Assembly (NCBI GenBank): GCA_002798195.1
Contig: NWQM01000016.1
Coordinates: 248,001 to 312,000, forward strand
DNA length: 64,000 nucleotides
Origin: Lysobacteraceae bacterium NML03-0222
GTDB taxonomy: Bacteria > Pseudomonadota > Gammaproteobacteria > Xanthomonadales > Xanthomonadaceae
Direction: 5' to 3'
Part shown: positions 7,201-17,433 of the stretch, piece by piece
Position numbering within the stretch: position 1 is the first letter of the stretch
Layout of the letters: the number at the start of each line of letters is the position of its first letter
Program-made: the position numbers and the translations under genes
Notes under the pieces: generated by a model
Databases searched by the model: none
What the model was told of the DNA's origin: nothing
Seen by the model: the letters and a program-made list of their open reading frames with translations, nothing else

Positions 7201-9472
7201 GTACTTTTTCTAGGGTGTCGCCTTGCACCTCACCGCTACCGCTCTTGGAAGTGGCAAGCTTGAAGCCAGCGGCTTTAAGCTGGGCAACGTTGACGGCATC
7301 AGTATCCTTGGTGCCGGCGGCCACTCCCGTAATCTGACGGGTAATGCCGCCAGCAACATCACCGACGGAAACTGCGGCGCGAGTCGATGTCCAGGTCGGG
7401 GTGGTTTTGGCGCCACCCGCGCTCAGCGGATCAGCACCTTCTACACCAGCATTCACTTCGGTTTTACTCAAAGAGCCGAGCGCAACACCATACTCCAGAC
7501 TGGCATTGGCATCGCTGCCGATGGCAACACTGCTCCCGGCAGAGGCAACACTGTTAGCGCCCAAGGCCAAGCCGTGGTAAGCGGACGCATTGGCGTTAAA
7601 GCCGAATGCACCCGCACCAGCGCCTGTTGCCTTGGTATAGGCACCAACAGCCGTGGCTGAATCTTCGCTGCTGCGCGCGCCATCACCCACGGCGACGGAC
7701 GATTTACCCACGGCATGAGAATCTTGACCACCGGCAAAGGCGTTTTGCCCCGCAGCTTCAGATGCCTGACCAATCGCTGTGGCATTGACGCCATTGGCGC
7801 TGCTGCGCGAGCCGACTGCAATAGAGCCTGCACCGGCGTTATTTACGCTAGCACTGGTACCCAAGGCGATGCTGTTTGTAGCTTCTGCCTTGGCACCGTT
7901 ACCGATGGCAACGGTCGATACCTGTGTGGCCTTGGCCGCACGACCCACGGCAATGGCGTTGCTGCTGCTGGCTCCGCCATTGACGCCCGCTTCCGATTCG
8001 GAACCGATGGCAATATCGTTGCCGGTGTAAGACTTACTGACGCGACCAATGGCAACAGAGCTGCCGCCGGTAGCCGTACCCGAACCTGCGGCAATGCTGT
8101 TGGCGCCATTGGCTTTTGCACCCGAACCCAAAGCTGTGGCATGAAGGGCAGTGGCTGTTGCGGTGTTACCCAAGGCAGTTGAGTACTGTGCACTGGCTAT
8201 GGTGTGATAACCAATCGCCATAGCCTGGTCAGCAGTGGCTGCGGCGGTAGCGCCAAAAGCGGCGGACTGATTGCCGGTTGCCTGGGTTCCCAAACCGACA
8301 GCGGTTGAGGAAATGCCTGTTGCTTGGCTGTTCTGCCCCATGGCAATGGCACCGGTCTTGTTGGCCTGCGTATCCCGCCCGATGGCAACAGCTTCGATCG
8401 CACTGGCAGTAGCATTTTTACCGACAGCAATGGTGTTACCGAGCTGAGCCTTGGCTTCGGTACCGATGGCGATGGAAGCAACACCGGTGGCAGCAGTTTG
8501 ATTCGAACCAATAGCAATGGAAAAATTTTGTGTGGCCTGTGTTTTATTTGTCTGATTTTGAGCAGAGCCGATAGCAATGGAATGACTACCAGAAGATGTT
8601 GCCCCATAACCATTTGAGATGGAATAAGCACCACTGGCGTTTGCACTTGCGCCTACTGCTGTGGCAATCGAGCCAGATGCTTTGACACGGTTACCAATCG
8701 CAACGGCAGAGTTAGTTGTCGCTAAGGCACGATCACCAATGGCAACCACATTGCTAGCGTTTACACCGCTGTCAATACCATTAATTTCTTTATTAGCCGT
8801 TTTGCTATTAGCATAGGTACCGAGAATCACACTGGCATTGCCGGTCAATTCTGAAGCCGCCGAAGTACCCATTACTATATTGTTATTGGGACTAACCGCC
8901 CTCTCGAGGGCGCCATCACCGATAGCGATATTGCGCCCCTCGGTAGCAGGAGTTACGATCCCTGAGCCCGCACGGCGGCCAATGGAGATATCCCAATCGC
9001 TATGTGCCTCGGCATTCTGTCCAATGGCAACAGACTGATTATGCAGGGCTTTTGCTTCACTACCAATGGCAATGGAAGCCGTTTCGGCAGACTGACTTTT
9101 GATGCCAATGGCAACATTGCTCTCCCCGGTATTGGTTGCGCCTATGCCGAACACAACAGATTTAGCTGGCTTACCGGCAACAGCATTCTCAGATCTAGTA
9201 GTGTTATCACCACAGATCACGGTTTCGCTAGCCGCATCATAATAGCAATAGTTATCGCCATTACTCCCCGACACTGGGTATTTTTGACCGTCAGCCGCGA
9301 TAGCCTGCCCAGCCATTGATAGCAAAACTGCAGCAGCCAGAGTGTTAAACGTTAAACGCGGTGAAGAGAGCAAGGCACTTGCGGTTCTTCCGCCATCAGA
9401 TTTAGCGAACTCCGAGGCCACGACCATGGTGCCGGTTTCACGGTTCCACACCAGACGATAAATTTTGTTCAT
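4247..9472 (-). CDS. Trimeric autotransporter adhesin (YadA/Hia type)
   Basis: The product is 1741 residues from ATG 9472; an AGGA ribosome site is about 11 bases upstream. It opens with an extended signal peptide (ESPR), MNKIYRLVWNRETGTMVVAS, and a cleavage site near AIA-ADG at residue 60. Residues from about 90 to 660 are left-handed head repeats of the SxAIGxxAxA kind. Neck and stalk follow, with several VAAGxxxTDAVNVxQL connectors and FxxxVTVGGxxxD units. The last 70 or so residues are the YadA anchor, ending in aromatic Trp. Such proteins trimerise, export their own passenger and bind host or surface ligands. An exact-frame internal duplication lies in the stalk. Length within the family varies widely, so size alone says little. 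Confidence 0.95.
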   Translation of the reverse strand: MNKIYRLVWNRETGTMVVASEFAKSDGGRTASALLSSPRLTFNTLAAAVLLSMAGQAIAADGQKYPVSGSNGDNYCYYDAASETVICGDNTTRSENAVAGKPAKSVVFGIGATNTGESNVAIGIKSQSAETASIAIGSEAKALHNQSVAIGQNAEAHSDWDISIGRRAGSGIVTPATEGRNIAIGDGALERAVSPNNNIVMGTSAASELTGNASVILGTYANSKTANKEINGIDSGVNASNVVAIGDRALATTNSAVAIGNRVKASGSIATAVGASANASGAYSISNGYGATSSGSHSIAIGSAQNQTNKTQATQNFSIAIGSNQTAATGVASIAIGTEAKAQLGNTIAVGKNATASAIEAVAIGRDTQANKTGAIAMGQNSQATGISSTAVGLGTQATGNQSAAFGATAAATADQAMAIGYHTIASAQYSTALGNTATATALHATALGSGAKANGANSIAAGSGTATGGSSVAIGRVSKSYTGNDIAIGSESEAGVNGGASSSNAIAVGRAAKATQVSTVAIGNGAKAEATNSIALGTSASVNNAGAGSIAVGSRSSANGVNATAIGQASEAAGQNAFAGGQDSHAVGKSSVAVGDGARSSEDSATAVGAYTKATGAGAGAFGFNANASAYHGLALGANSVASAGSSVAIGSDANASLEYGVALGSLSKTEVNAGVEGADPLSAGGAKTTPTWTSTRAAVSVGDVAGGITRQITGVAAGTKDTDAVNVAQLKAAGFKLATSKSGSGEVQGDTLEKVQNGETLTIDAGDNIKLIQAANKITVAVNAQKTVEDAHSPVVYTNANGDRLYKHTDGNFYTTKDGTGSPVDPPDVIASMQNAIGQTNYPMTLANVAPGALNDKSTQAVNGSQLFATNQNVATNAENIAKGIHVGGTTGSNQYALGDTINIKGDSNISSSTVAGGVQLALAPVLNVGPAAGGKPVKIDGNAGTVGGLSNTTFDPNDVTSGQAATEDQLKAVNDKAVAAKTKVDAGDNIEVASTTNVDGSTTYIVATKKDVAFDKVTVGGVTIDKSTNKVSGLAAGELSATSTDAVNGSQLHATNQNVATNATNIQANADNIAKGINVGGTTGSNQYALGDTINIKGDSNISSSTVAGGVQLALAPVLSVGPAAGGKPVKIDGNAGTVSGLSNTTFDPNNVTSGQAATEDQLKAVNDKAVAAKTKVDAGDNIEVASTTNADGSTTYTVATKKDVSFDSVTVGGNTLDANGLAIAGGPIISVSGIDMAGKKISNLADGTEDGDAVNFSQLKAVQTLVNAGWTVTDASGNAAKIGPNGVVTFSSADSNISVVQNGADQAGKVEITLNRNLDLDSVTAGGNKLDANGLAIAGGPTISATGIDMGGKKISNLGDGTEEGDAVNLGQLKSYVGEETAKVKTHYYSVNDGGTKGGNYDNDGATGNGAIAAGVDTTATAENAVAMGKGAAASHAGSVALGAGAQTQAVDNTGTFMLNGGTAAGVNAVAVVSVGSKGNERRIVNVAAGRLSADSTDAVNGSQLFAVGTAVNNLGNATALALGGNTTYTPGGGLSVNLTVGGNTYTNVQDALNAVSGGGTGATKVVAGTNTQVTQNGDTYTVSVVDNPVVDGKATFNGGIEVAGGQSVNMGGNVVRNVAAGVADTDAVNVGQLNGAIAGANAYTDGRFNQLANDMWQIDRGYRGATASAMAMAGLPQAYLPGKSMFSAAVGGYRGEYGLAFGLSGITDNGKWVYKAQASGNTARDWGFSAGVGVQW
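5846..6258. repeat. Direct repeat inside the adhesin gene, copy A
   Basis: This stretch of the stalk-coding region is nearly identical to 6425-6837, at an offset of 579 bases (193 codons, in frame). Differences are scattered single bases, for example GCATTGGTC against ACATTGGTC. The encoded block includes GGTTGSNQYALGDTINIKGD and the KVDAGDNIEVASTTN segment. Boundaries were judged by eye. Confidence 0.85.
6425..6837. repeat. Direct repeat inside the adhesin gene, copy B
   Basis: This is the partner of the copy at 5846-6258. The two copies keep frame, so recombination between them would remove or add 193 residues of stalk without breaking the gene. Confidence 0.85.
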
Positions 9473-9546
9473 AGGGAAATATCCTGATTGCTTGGGTTGC
9501 AAAGGCTTACATCAAATAGCGATTCATTGTAGCCCCTGAACAATAA

Positions 9547-9562
9547 TGTGATGGAAATCGCA
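9547..9562. promoter_or_regulatory. CRP/Clp-like operator upstream of the adhesin gene
   Basis: TGTGA - six bases - TCGCA differs from the CRP consensus TGTGA-N6-TCACA at one base. It lies 75 bases upstream of the adhesin ATG and about 180 bases upstream of the divergent Bax-inhibitor-like gene. Xanthomonadales regulate surface genes through the CRP homologue Clp, which binds this consensus. This is a single by-eye match. Confidence 0.42.
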
Positions 9563-9739
9563 TTTCAGGTCTGTTCAGCAAAAACAAAACGAAAGCGCGC
9601 GCAGCCGTCTCAACGGCTTTGTAGCAGGACTGTACAACCACCCAATTCCGTAGCCTGCAAGACCGACAATACCGGCGCAAGCGTGTCTCACGTAATATGG
9701 CAACTTCCTATTTCGTTCGACTTTCAACGGAGGCATTTC

Positions 9740-10501
9740 ATGCGCAGTGGCAATCCCGCCCTTAAAGAATCCACTTTTCTTGATCTTGGCAGTGGTGCGT
9801 TAACTCAAGCGCCCGGCCATGCCATGACCTTGAACGGTACGGTCAACAAGACCGGGCTGTTGCTGCTGTTGGCCGTGCTGACAGCGGCGTTCTCCTGGTC
9901 GCAGACCTTTACTGCCACCGGGGAAGTGGCTTCCGGCGCGATGTTCTACATGATTGGCGGCGCCATCACCGGCTTTTTGCTGGCGCTTGTCACCGTGTTC
10001 AAGAAAACCTGGGCGCCGGTGACTGCACCGTTGTATGCGCTGGCCGAAGGCTTCTTCCTGGGAACTATTTCGGCCATCTACAACGCCCGCTTCGAGGGCA
10101 TCGTGCTGAACGCGGTGCTGCTGACCTTTGGCACGCTGTTTGCACTGCTTTTTGCCTATCGCTCCGGCCTGATTCGCGCCACCGAAAACTTCAAGCTCGG
10201 CGTCGTGGCCGCCACCGGCGGTATCGCCCTGATCTATCTGGCCACGATTGTGCTTGGCTTTTTCAATATCAACATCCCCTATATCCATGAATCCGGCCTG
10301 ATTGGCATCGGCTTCAGCCTGTTCGTGGTGGTGATTGCCGCGCTGAATCTGGTGCTGGACTTTGATTTCATCGAAACCGGCGTGGAACAGGGCGCGCCCA
10401 AATACATGGAGTGGTACGGCGCCTTTGGGCTGATGGTGACGCTGGTATGGCTGTATGTGGAATTCCTGCGCTTGCTGGCCAAGCTGCAATCGCGCGATTG
10501 A
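9740..10501 (+). CDS. Bax inhibitor-1-like (YccA/TMBIM-related) membrane protein
   Basis: The start at 9740 (MRSGNPALKES) follows ACGGAGG. The 253-residue protein has about seven membrane helices after an N-terminal cytosolic part. The beginning MRSGNPAL, the EGFFLGTIS segment and the LDFDFIETGVEQGAPKYMEW segment fit the bacterial Bax-inhibitor-1-like group (PF12811 type). Relatives conduct Ca2+ in a pH-dependent way or interact with FtsH; no function is established for this subgroup. It is transcribed away from the adhesin operon and ends at a hairpin shared with ligA. I am confident of the family but not of a physiological role. Confidence 0.85.
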   Translation: MRSGNPALKESTFLDLGSGALTQAPGHAMTLNGTVNKTGLLLLLAVLTAAFSWSQTFTATGEVASGAMFYMIGGAITGFLLALVTVFKKTWAPVTAPLYALAEGFFLGTISAIYNARFEGIVLNAVLLTFGTLFALLFAYRSGLIRATENFKLGVVAATGGIALIYLATIVLGFFNINIPYIHESGLIGIGFSLFVVVIAALNLVLDFDFIETGVEQGAPKYMEWYGAFGLMVTLVWLYVEFLRLLAKLQSRD

Positions 10502-10529
10502 TGCCCGAGCGTCCAATCGTTGCAGCAGT

Positions 10530-10555
10530 ACAAGCCGCCCCACCGGGCGGCTTGT
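10530..10555. terminator. Bidirectional terminator between the BI-1-like gene and ligA
   Basis: An 11-bp perfect stem (ACAAGCCGCCC / GGGCGGCTTGT) with loop CACC lies 28 bases after one stop and directly beyond the ligA stop on the other strand. T residues follow on the plus side. Confidence 0.78.
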
Positions 10556-10556
10556 T

Positions 10557-12647
<2,091 letters not shown>

Positions 12648-13367
12648 TTACCACTGCCCCGGCCGGGTCAGCGGCAGTGCTTCGCGCTGGCGGTCGTAGC
12701 TGCGCAATTCTTCGCGGATATTCATGATGCGCTGCCGTCCCAGCGCATTGCGCTCCTCATCAAGGACGATGCCATCAAGCAACTCAGCCATGCGTTGTGC
12801 GGCAGGCTCCATGGTTTCCCAGGCTTCCAGTGCGCTAACCGGCGCGGGCAGGGTCAGGAAGAAGGCAATCGCCGGGGTTTCCAGGGTCTGGATTTCATTC
12901 ATGTCGAAGCTGCCGGGCTTCATGATATTGGCGACGCTGAAAATCGGCCCGGCTTCCGGGCGGCTGTCAATCAGGCGGTGAAAGACATTCATATGCCCAT
13001 ATACGAGGCCAGCTTTTTCAGCGGCCACCAAAATGTCCGTGCCACGCAGGGTTTGCCCGGCGCGAGCGGCAACAAACAGCGAGACGATTTTGTCGAAATT
13101 ATCATCCTGACGACGCCCCAAATCACTTTGCGGCTGCGGTGCATCCAGCCCCAGCTCACCTTGGCGGACATCCGCCGCTTCCCCGGCCTGCGTTTCCAGC
13201 TCATCGCGCACTTCATCACCCAAGGTCGGCTCGCTACGCTCACCGCGCCATTCGACCCGCCGACCTTGCTCGTTCTTTTTGGGGCGGCTGCTGGCAAACC
13301 AGATGCCGAAAAACAGGATCAGCCCTGCCAGCAGGATACCGATACGGATAAGCGTGGTGTCTGACAT
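12648..13367 (-). CDS. zipA: Cell division protein ZipA
   Basis: ZipA tethers FtsZ to the inner membrane in gammaproteobacteria. The 239-residue product has one N-terminal membrane helix (about 7-25) with a very short periplasmic end, a charged linker, and a ZipA C-terminal domain from about residue 97 (IVSLFVAARAGQTLRGTDIL) to the end. Its linker (about 70 residues) is short compared with E. coli ZipA (328 residues in total), as is common in Xanthomonadaceae. It follows smc by 21 bases and precedes ligA, the conserved order. Confidence 0.92.
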   Translation of the reverse strand: MSDTTLIRIGILLAGLILFFGIWFASSRPKKNEQGRRVEWRGERSEPTLGDEVRDELETQAGEAADVRQGELGLDAPQPQSDLGRRQDDNFDKIVSLFVAARAGQTLRGTDILVAAEKAGLVYGHMNVFHRLIDSRPEAGPIFSVANIMKPGSFDMNEIQTLETPAIAFFLTLPAPVSALEAWETMEPAAQRMAELLDGIVLDEERNALGRQRIMNIREELRSYDRQREALPLTRPGQW

Positions 13368-13388
13368 GCAAAAGTCTCTTGAAAAGTA

Positions 13389-16300
13389 TCAGGCCGCACC
13401 GACCATGCGCGTAGCTTCGGCCAAGTCCACCGAAACCAGACGGCTCACGCCCGGCTCGCGCATGGTAACGCCTGAGAGCTGCTCTGCGGCCTCCATGGTG
13501 GCCTTATTATGAGTCACAAACAAAAACTGCACGGCTTGACTCATTTCTTTCACCATCGCCGCCAGGCGGCCGACATTGGCCTCGTCCAGCGGTGCGTCCA
13601 CTTCGTCCAGCAGGCAGAACGGCGCTGGATTGAGCCGAAAAATAGCAAATACCAGCGCCACCGCGGTCATCGCCTTTTCGCCGCCGGAGAGCAAGGTGAT
13701 GCTGGAAACCCGCTTGCCGGGCGGGCGCGCCATGATGGTGACGCCGGTATCGAGCAGGTCATCGCCGGTCAGCTCCAGATAGGCATGACCGCCGCCAAAC
13801 AGGCGCGGATACAGCTCCTGCACGCCGGCATTCACCCGGTCGAAGGTGTCCTTGAAGCGCCCCCGGGTTTCGCGGTCAATCTTGCGGATGGCCTCCTCCA
13901 GCGTTTCCAGCGCCACGGTCAAGTCGGCATCCTGGGCATCAAGATATTGCTTGCGCTCCTCGGCCTCGGCATGTTCGGCAATCGCCGCCAGATTGACCGG
14001 CTCCAGCCGCCGCAGTTTGGCATCAAAATCATTGACGGCCTTTTCCCATTCGGCCGGGTTTGCCCCGGCAGGCAGGTTGGCCACCACTTCAGCCAAGGCA
14101 AAACCCGCCTCAACTACTTCCGTGGCAAGCCGGTTGGCCGCAATCATTGCCGCCTGCTGGTCAAGGCGGCGCTGTGAGATGGTTTCGCGCTGCGCCAGCG
14201 CATCGGCATCGCGTTGTTGCCGGGTTTGCTCGTGGCTGCGCAGCTCACCCTCTATCGTCTCCAGCGCGCTTCTGGCCGCACTCAAGGCCTGCTCCACCCG
14301 GACACGCTCTTCCAACGCCGCCTGCTGCTCGGCCTTGAGGTTTTCCACCGGGTCATCGCCGCGCAAAAGCTGCGCGGTAATTTCGCCAAGGCGCGTGTCC
14401 AGCTGGCCGCGCTGCTGGCTCATGCGGTTCAGCGCCTGGGTCAGGGCATTGACCTGGGTGCGCTGGGTTTCCACCGTCAGCGCCAGGGCGTGTGCCGTTT
14501 CGCGCGATTGCCGGGCGCGCTCGCGTGCTGCATCACGGGCTTCACCCAGACGCCTGCGCTCGGCATCCAGTTGCAGGCGGGCATCTTCCAGCTCGGCCAT
14601 GCGCTCAATAGCGATTTCCAGACGCTCGCGGGCTTCGCGGCTTTGCGCCTCGCCCTCAGCAATGCCTTGCGCAAGCTGCGCCAGCTCGGCTTCGATATTG
14701 GCCAGCCGCCCACGAGCCGAATCCAGCCGACCTTTTTGGCTTTGCAATTGCCCGGCCAGTTCCGACACACTGCGATGGCTTTGATACAGCAGGCGCTGCG
14801 CTTCTTCACGCGACTGCTCGGCCGCCAGCGCTTGCTCGCGCAGGCTGGCGATGTCCTGCTCCAGCGCCTGCTCTTGTGCTTGCAGGCTTTCGATTTCGGC
14901 ACGCAGGGACTGGATTTCACGCTCACGCAACAGCGCCCCCTGCTTGGCTGCGCCCGAGCGCAGCACCCGCAACCAGCCCGCGCCCAGGCGTTCACCTGCG
15001 CGGGTAATCAGCGAAGCGCCGGCAGGCAGGCAGGGCAGCAAAGCACGCGCCTCACTCAAAGTCTCGGCCACATGCAGGTTGGCCAGCATGCGGCGAATGG
15101 CAAGCGGCCCATTAACCTTGGCCGCCAGTGAGGTCGGCGCAAAGTCGCCCTCGCCCTCATCAGCGGCCACCAGCGCCAGACGGCCTTCGCCCAGCTCGCC
15201 CAGGGCATCGACCAGCGCCGCCGGGTCTTCCAGCAACACGCCCTCGATCATTTGCCCGAGCGCGCTTTCCACCGCCTGTTCCCAGCCGCTTTCAACGCGG
15301 AGCTTCTCACCCACGCGCGGTGCGCTATCGAGCCCGCGCTGGCGCAACCAGGCCACCGCAGCACCTTGCTCCTGCCCGAGCGCTGCGCTTTGCAGCGTTT
15401 CCAGCGAACTCAGGCGTCCACGCTTTTCCTGCGCGCTTTTGCGGGCATCGGCAAGCATCGCCTGCATTTGTCGCTGCCGATCCTGCAAGTCGCTCACCGC
15501 TTGTTTGCGCTGCTCGACTTCTTCTTGCAAGGTGTCGATACCAGCCTTCTGCTCTTCATGACGCATTTCCAGCGCGGCAAAGGCCTCGGCCAGTTGTTCC
15601 AGATCAAGCCCGGTGCGCTCCTCAGCCAGCCGTTCGCGGCGGCGCTGGGCATCGAGCAATTGCCTGTCCAGATAATCCACGCGGGTGCGCTCCACATCAC
15701 CGGCACGCGCGGCCTCGGCCTGCTCGCGGCTCTGGGTTTCCCAGCTTTGCTGCCACTGTGCCAGCTGGCTTTCGGCTTCACGCAGTGCGTCCTGATGCTC
15801 AACATCCGCCTCGCGCAGCTCGGCAAGCCGCGGCTCGTTTTCCATGAGGCTTTCCTGCAACACCATCAACGTTTCTTCATCGCTGCCGATATGCGCGACG
15901 ATTTCCGAAAGCGCCGCCTCGGCCTCGTCACGCGCCGTGGCGAGCCGAGCGCTCATTTCCTGCTGGTGCTGGATTTGCTGCTCCAGCCGCGCCAGCACAC
16001 CGCCTACGCGATACACCTCGGCCTGCGCCCTGGCGTGCTCGTCAATCGCCGCCTGATGACGCTCGCGCCCGGTTTCAATCTCGCGCTCGGCATGGCGCTG
16101 CTCGGCGACCAGGCGCTCAAGCCGGGTTTCATCGGCAGCCAGGGTCTGCCGGTGCTTTTGCAGTTCCTCATCCAGCGCCCGGTATTGCAGCGCTTTCCAC
16201 TCGGCGTCCTTGATGCGGCGCTCGGCCTGAATGGCAGTGTATTGCTCAGCCTGGCGCGCCTGCCGTGCCAAATGCCCCAGCTGCTTGCCGACTTCTTCAC

Positions 16301-16892
16301 GCAGGTCGGAAAGGCGCTCCAGATTTTCGCGGGTGTGCTTGATACGGTTTTCGGTTTCGCGGCGGCGCTCTTTGTATTTGGAAATACCGGCCGCTTCCTC
16401 CAGATACACGCGCAATTCTTCCGGGCGCGCCTCGATCACCTGAGAAATCATGCCCTGCTCGATAATCGAGTAACTGCGCGGGCCAAGCCCGGTGCCGAGA
16501 AACAGATCGGTAATGTCCTTGCGCCGACATTTGCCACCATTGAGGTAATAGCTACTCTGCCCGTCACGGCCGATGCTGCGCTTGACCGAAATCTCGTTGA
16601 ACGCGGCAAACTCGCCGCTGATGGTGTGGTCGCTATTGTCGAAAATCAGCTCCACCGTGGCCTGGCTCACCGGCTTGCGGCTATTGGAGCCGGAAAAAAT
16701 CACGTCGGTGGAACTGTCGCCGCGCAGACGGCTGGCAGAAGACTCGCCCATCACCCAGCGCACCGCATCGATGATATTGGACTTGCCGCACCCATTTGGC
16801 CCCACCACCCCGGTCATATTGGTCGGCAGGTGCAGCGTGGTCGGGTCAACAAAGGACTTGAAACCGGCAAGTTTGATGGTGGACAGACGCAT
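13389..16892 (-). CDS. smc: Chromosome segregation ATPase SMC
   Basis: The 1167-residue product has the complete SMC layout: Walker A GPNGCGKSNI at 31-40, a long first coiled coil, a hinge at about 510-640 (GVLLEDPAALVDALGELGEG region), a second coiled coil, the ABC signature LSGGEKAMTAVAL and Walker B CLLDEVDAPLDEANV near the C-terminus. With the kleisin ScpA and ScpB, both encoded 0.5-2 kb away on the other strand, it forms the condensin that organises and separates chromosomes. Having SMC-ScpAB instead of MukBEF agrees with a non-enteric gammaproteobacterium. It appears to head the zipA-ligA row. Confidence 0.97.
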   Translation of the reverse strand: MRLSTIKLAGFKSFVDPTTLHLPTNMTGVVGPNGCGKSNIIDAVRWVMGESSASRLRGDSSTDVIFSGSNSRKPVSQATVELIFDNSDHTISGEFAAFNEISVKRSIGRDGQSSYYLNGGKCRRKDITDLFLGTGLGPRSYSIIEQGMISQVIEARPEELRVYLEEAAGISKYKERRRETENRIKHTRENLERLSDLREEVGKQLGHLARQARQAEQYTAIQAERRIKDAEWKALQYRALDEELQKHRQTLAADETRLERLVAEQRHAEREIETGRERHQAAIDEHARAQAEVYRVGGVLARLEQQIQHQQEMSARLATARDEAEAALSEIVAHIGSDEETLMVLQESLMENEPRLAELREADVEHQDALREAESQLAQWQQSWETQSREQAEAARAGDVERTRVDYLDRQLLDAQRRRERLAEERTGLDLEQLAEAFAALEMRHEEQKAGIDTLQEEVEQRKQAVSDLQDRQRQMQAMLADARKSAQEKRGRLSSLETLQSAALGQEQGAAVAWLRQRGLDSAPRVGEKLRVESGWEQAVESALGQMIEGVLLEDPAALVDALGELGEGRLALVAADEGEGDFAPTSLAAKVNGPLAIRRMLANLHVAETLSEARALLPCLPAGASLITRAGERLGAGWLRVLRSGAAKQGALLREREIQSLRAEIESLQAQEQALEQDIASLREQALAAEQSREEAQRLLYQSHRSVSELAGQLQSQKGRLDSARGRLANIEAELAQLAQGIAEGEAQSREARERLEIAIERMAELEDARLQLDAERRRLGEARDAARERARQSRETAHALALTVETQRTQVNALTQALNRMSQQRGQLDTRLGEITAQLLRGDDPVENLKAEQQAALEERVRVEQALSAARSALETIEGELRSHEQTRQQRDADALAQRETISQRRLDQQAAMIAANRLATEVVEAGFALAEVVANLPAGANPAEWEKAVNDFDAKLRRLEPVNLAAIAEHAEAEERKQYLDAQDADLTVALETLEEAIRKIDRETRGRFKDTFDRVNAGVQELYPRLFGGGHAYLELTGDDLLDTGVTIMARPPGKRVSSITLLSGGEKAMTAVALVFAIFRLNPAPFCLLDEVDAPLDEANVGRLAAMVKEMSQAVQFLFVTHNKATMEAAEQLSGVTMREPGVSRLVSVDLAEATRMVGAA

Positions 16893-16954
16893 GGGCAGTT
16901 ATCTGTGATGCAGAGCCCGGCTGAGCGGGCAGGCGAGTATAGCGAGCAAGTCTC

Positions 16955-17227
16955 TCAAGGCTGGCGGGCATCAATGGAAAGGGCGTGAATATCGGTTTGC
17001 ATCAGGCTGCCCAGCGCCGCATATACCGCACGGTGACGCGCCAATGGCAGCATCCCGGCAAATGTTTCACTGACCACGGACACCTTGAAATGTCCGCGCC
17101 CATCGCGTGCCCCTGCATGCCCGGCATGCTTGTGGCTTTCATCCACAATCGACAGCGAAACCGGAGAGAAGGCTGCCTCAAGTGCAGCCCGGATAGCCGC
17201 TACGCGGTCAGACTCGGCAAGATGCAT
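16955..17227 (-). CDS. bolA: BolA-family protein
   Basis: The open frame extends further upstream, but homology begins at MHLAESDRVAAIRAAL, and an ATG at 17227 with GGAATGAG before it gives a normal 90-residue BolA. The core includes DESHKHAGHAGA, GHFKVSVVSETFAG and LARHRAVYAALG, the typical class II KH-like fold, with the conserved His residues that ligate Fe-S clusters together with monothiol glutaredoxins. BolA proteins act in iron handling and in morphology or stress regulation. It lies 62 bases upstream of smc on the same strand and is divergent from scpA. Confidence 0.88.
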   Translation of the reverse strand: MHLAESDRVAAIRAALEAAFSPVSLSIVDESHKHAGHAGARDGRGHFKVSVVSETFAGMLPLARHRAVYAALGSLMQTDIHALSIDARQP

Positions 17228-17433
17228 CTCATTCCATATATCCAGAAACAACGCGCAAGTATCGCATCCCCACTCTTTACATGCCCACTGGCTTTGCCCT
17301 ACCCTACGCGGGCGCAAGGCTCCAGACTCTGCCGCCTGCGTCCCTCCTGCCCTTGACCGCGAGCGCCCCGGCGTGAATCGCGCCATGCAGGTGCTTCAAG
17401 TTTTGCCGGCCACTGCCCGGCCTTTTTCACTAC

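Noticed and set aside
15252..16988. A 578-codon frame opposite smc
   Set aside because: It is a mirror of SMC coding sequence; composition rich in Leu, Gln and Arg with no recognisable domain.
16955..17386. The longer 143-codon version of bolA
   Set aside because: The first 53 codons have no BolA similarity and a good ribosome site precedes the inner ATG at 17227.
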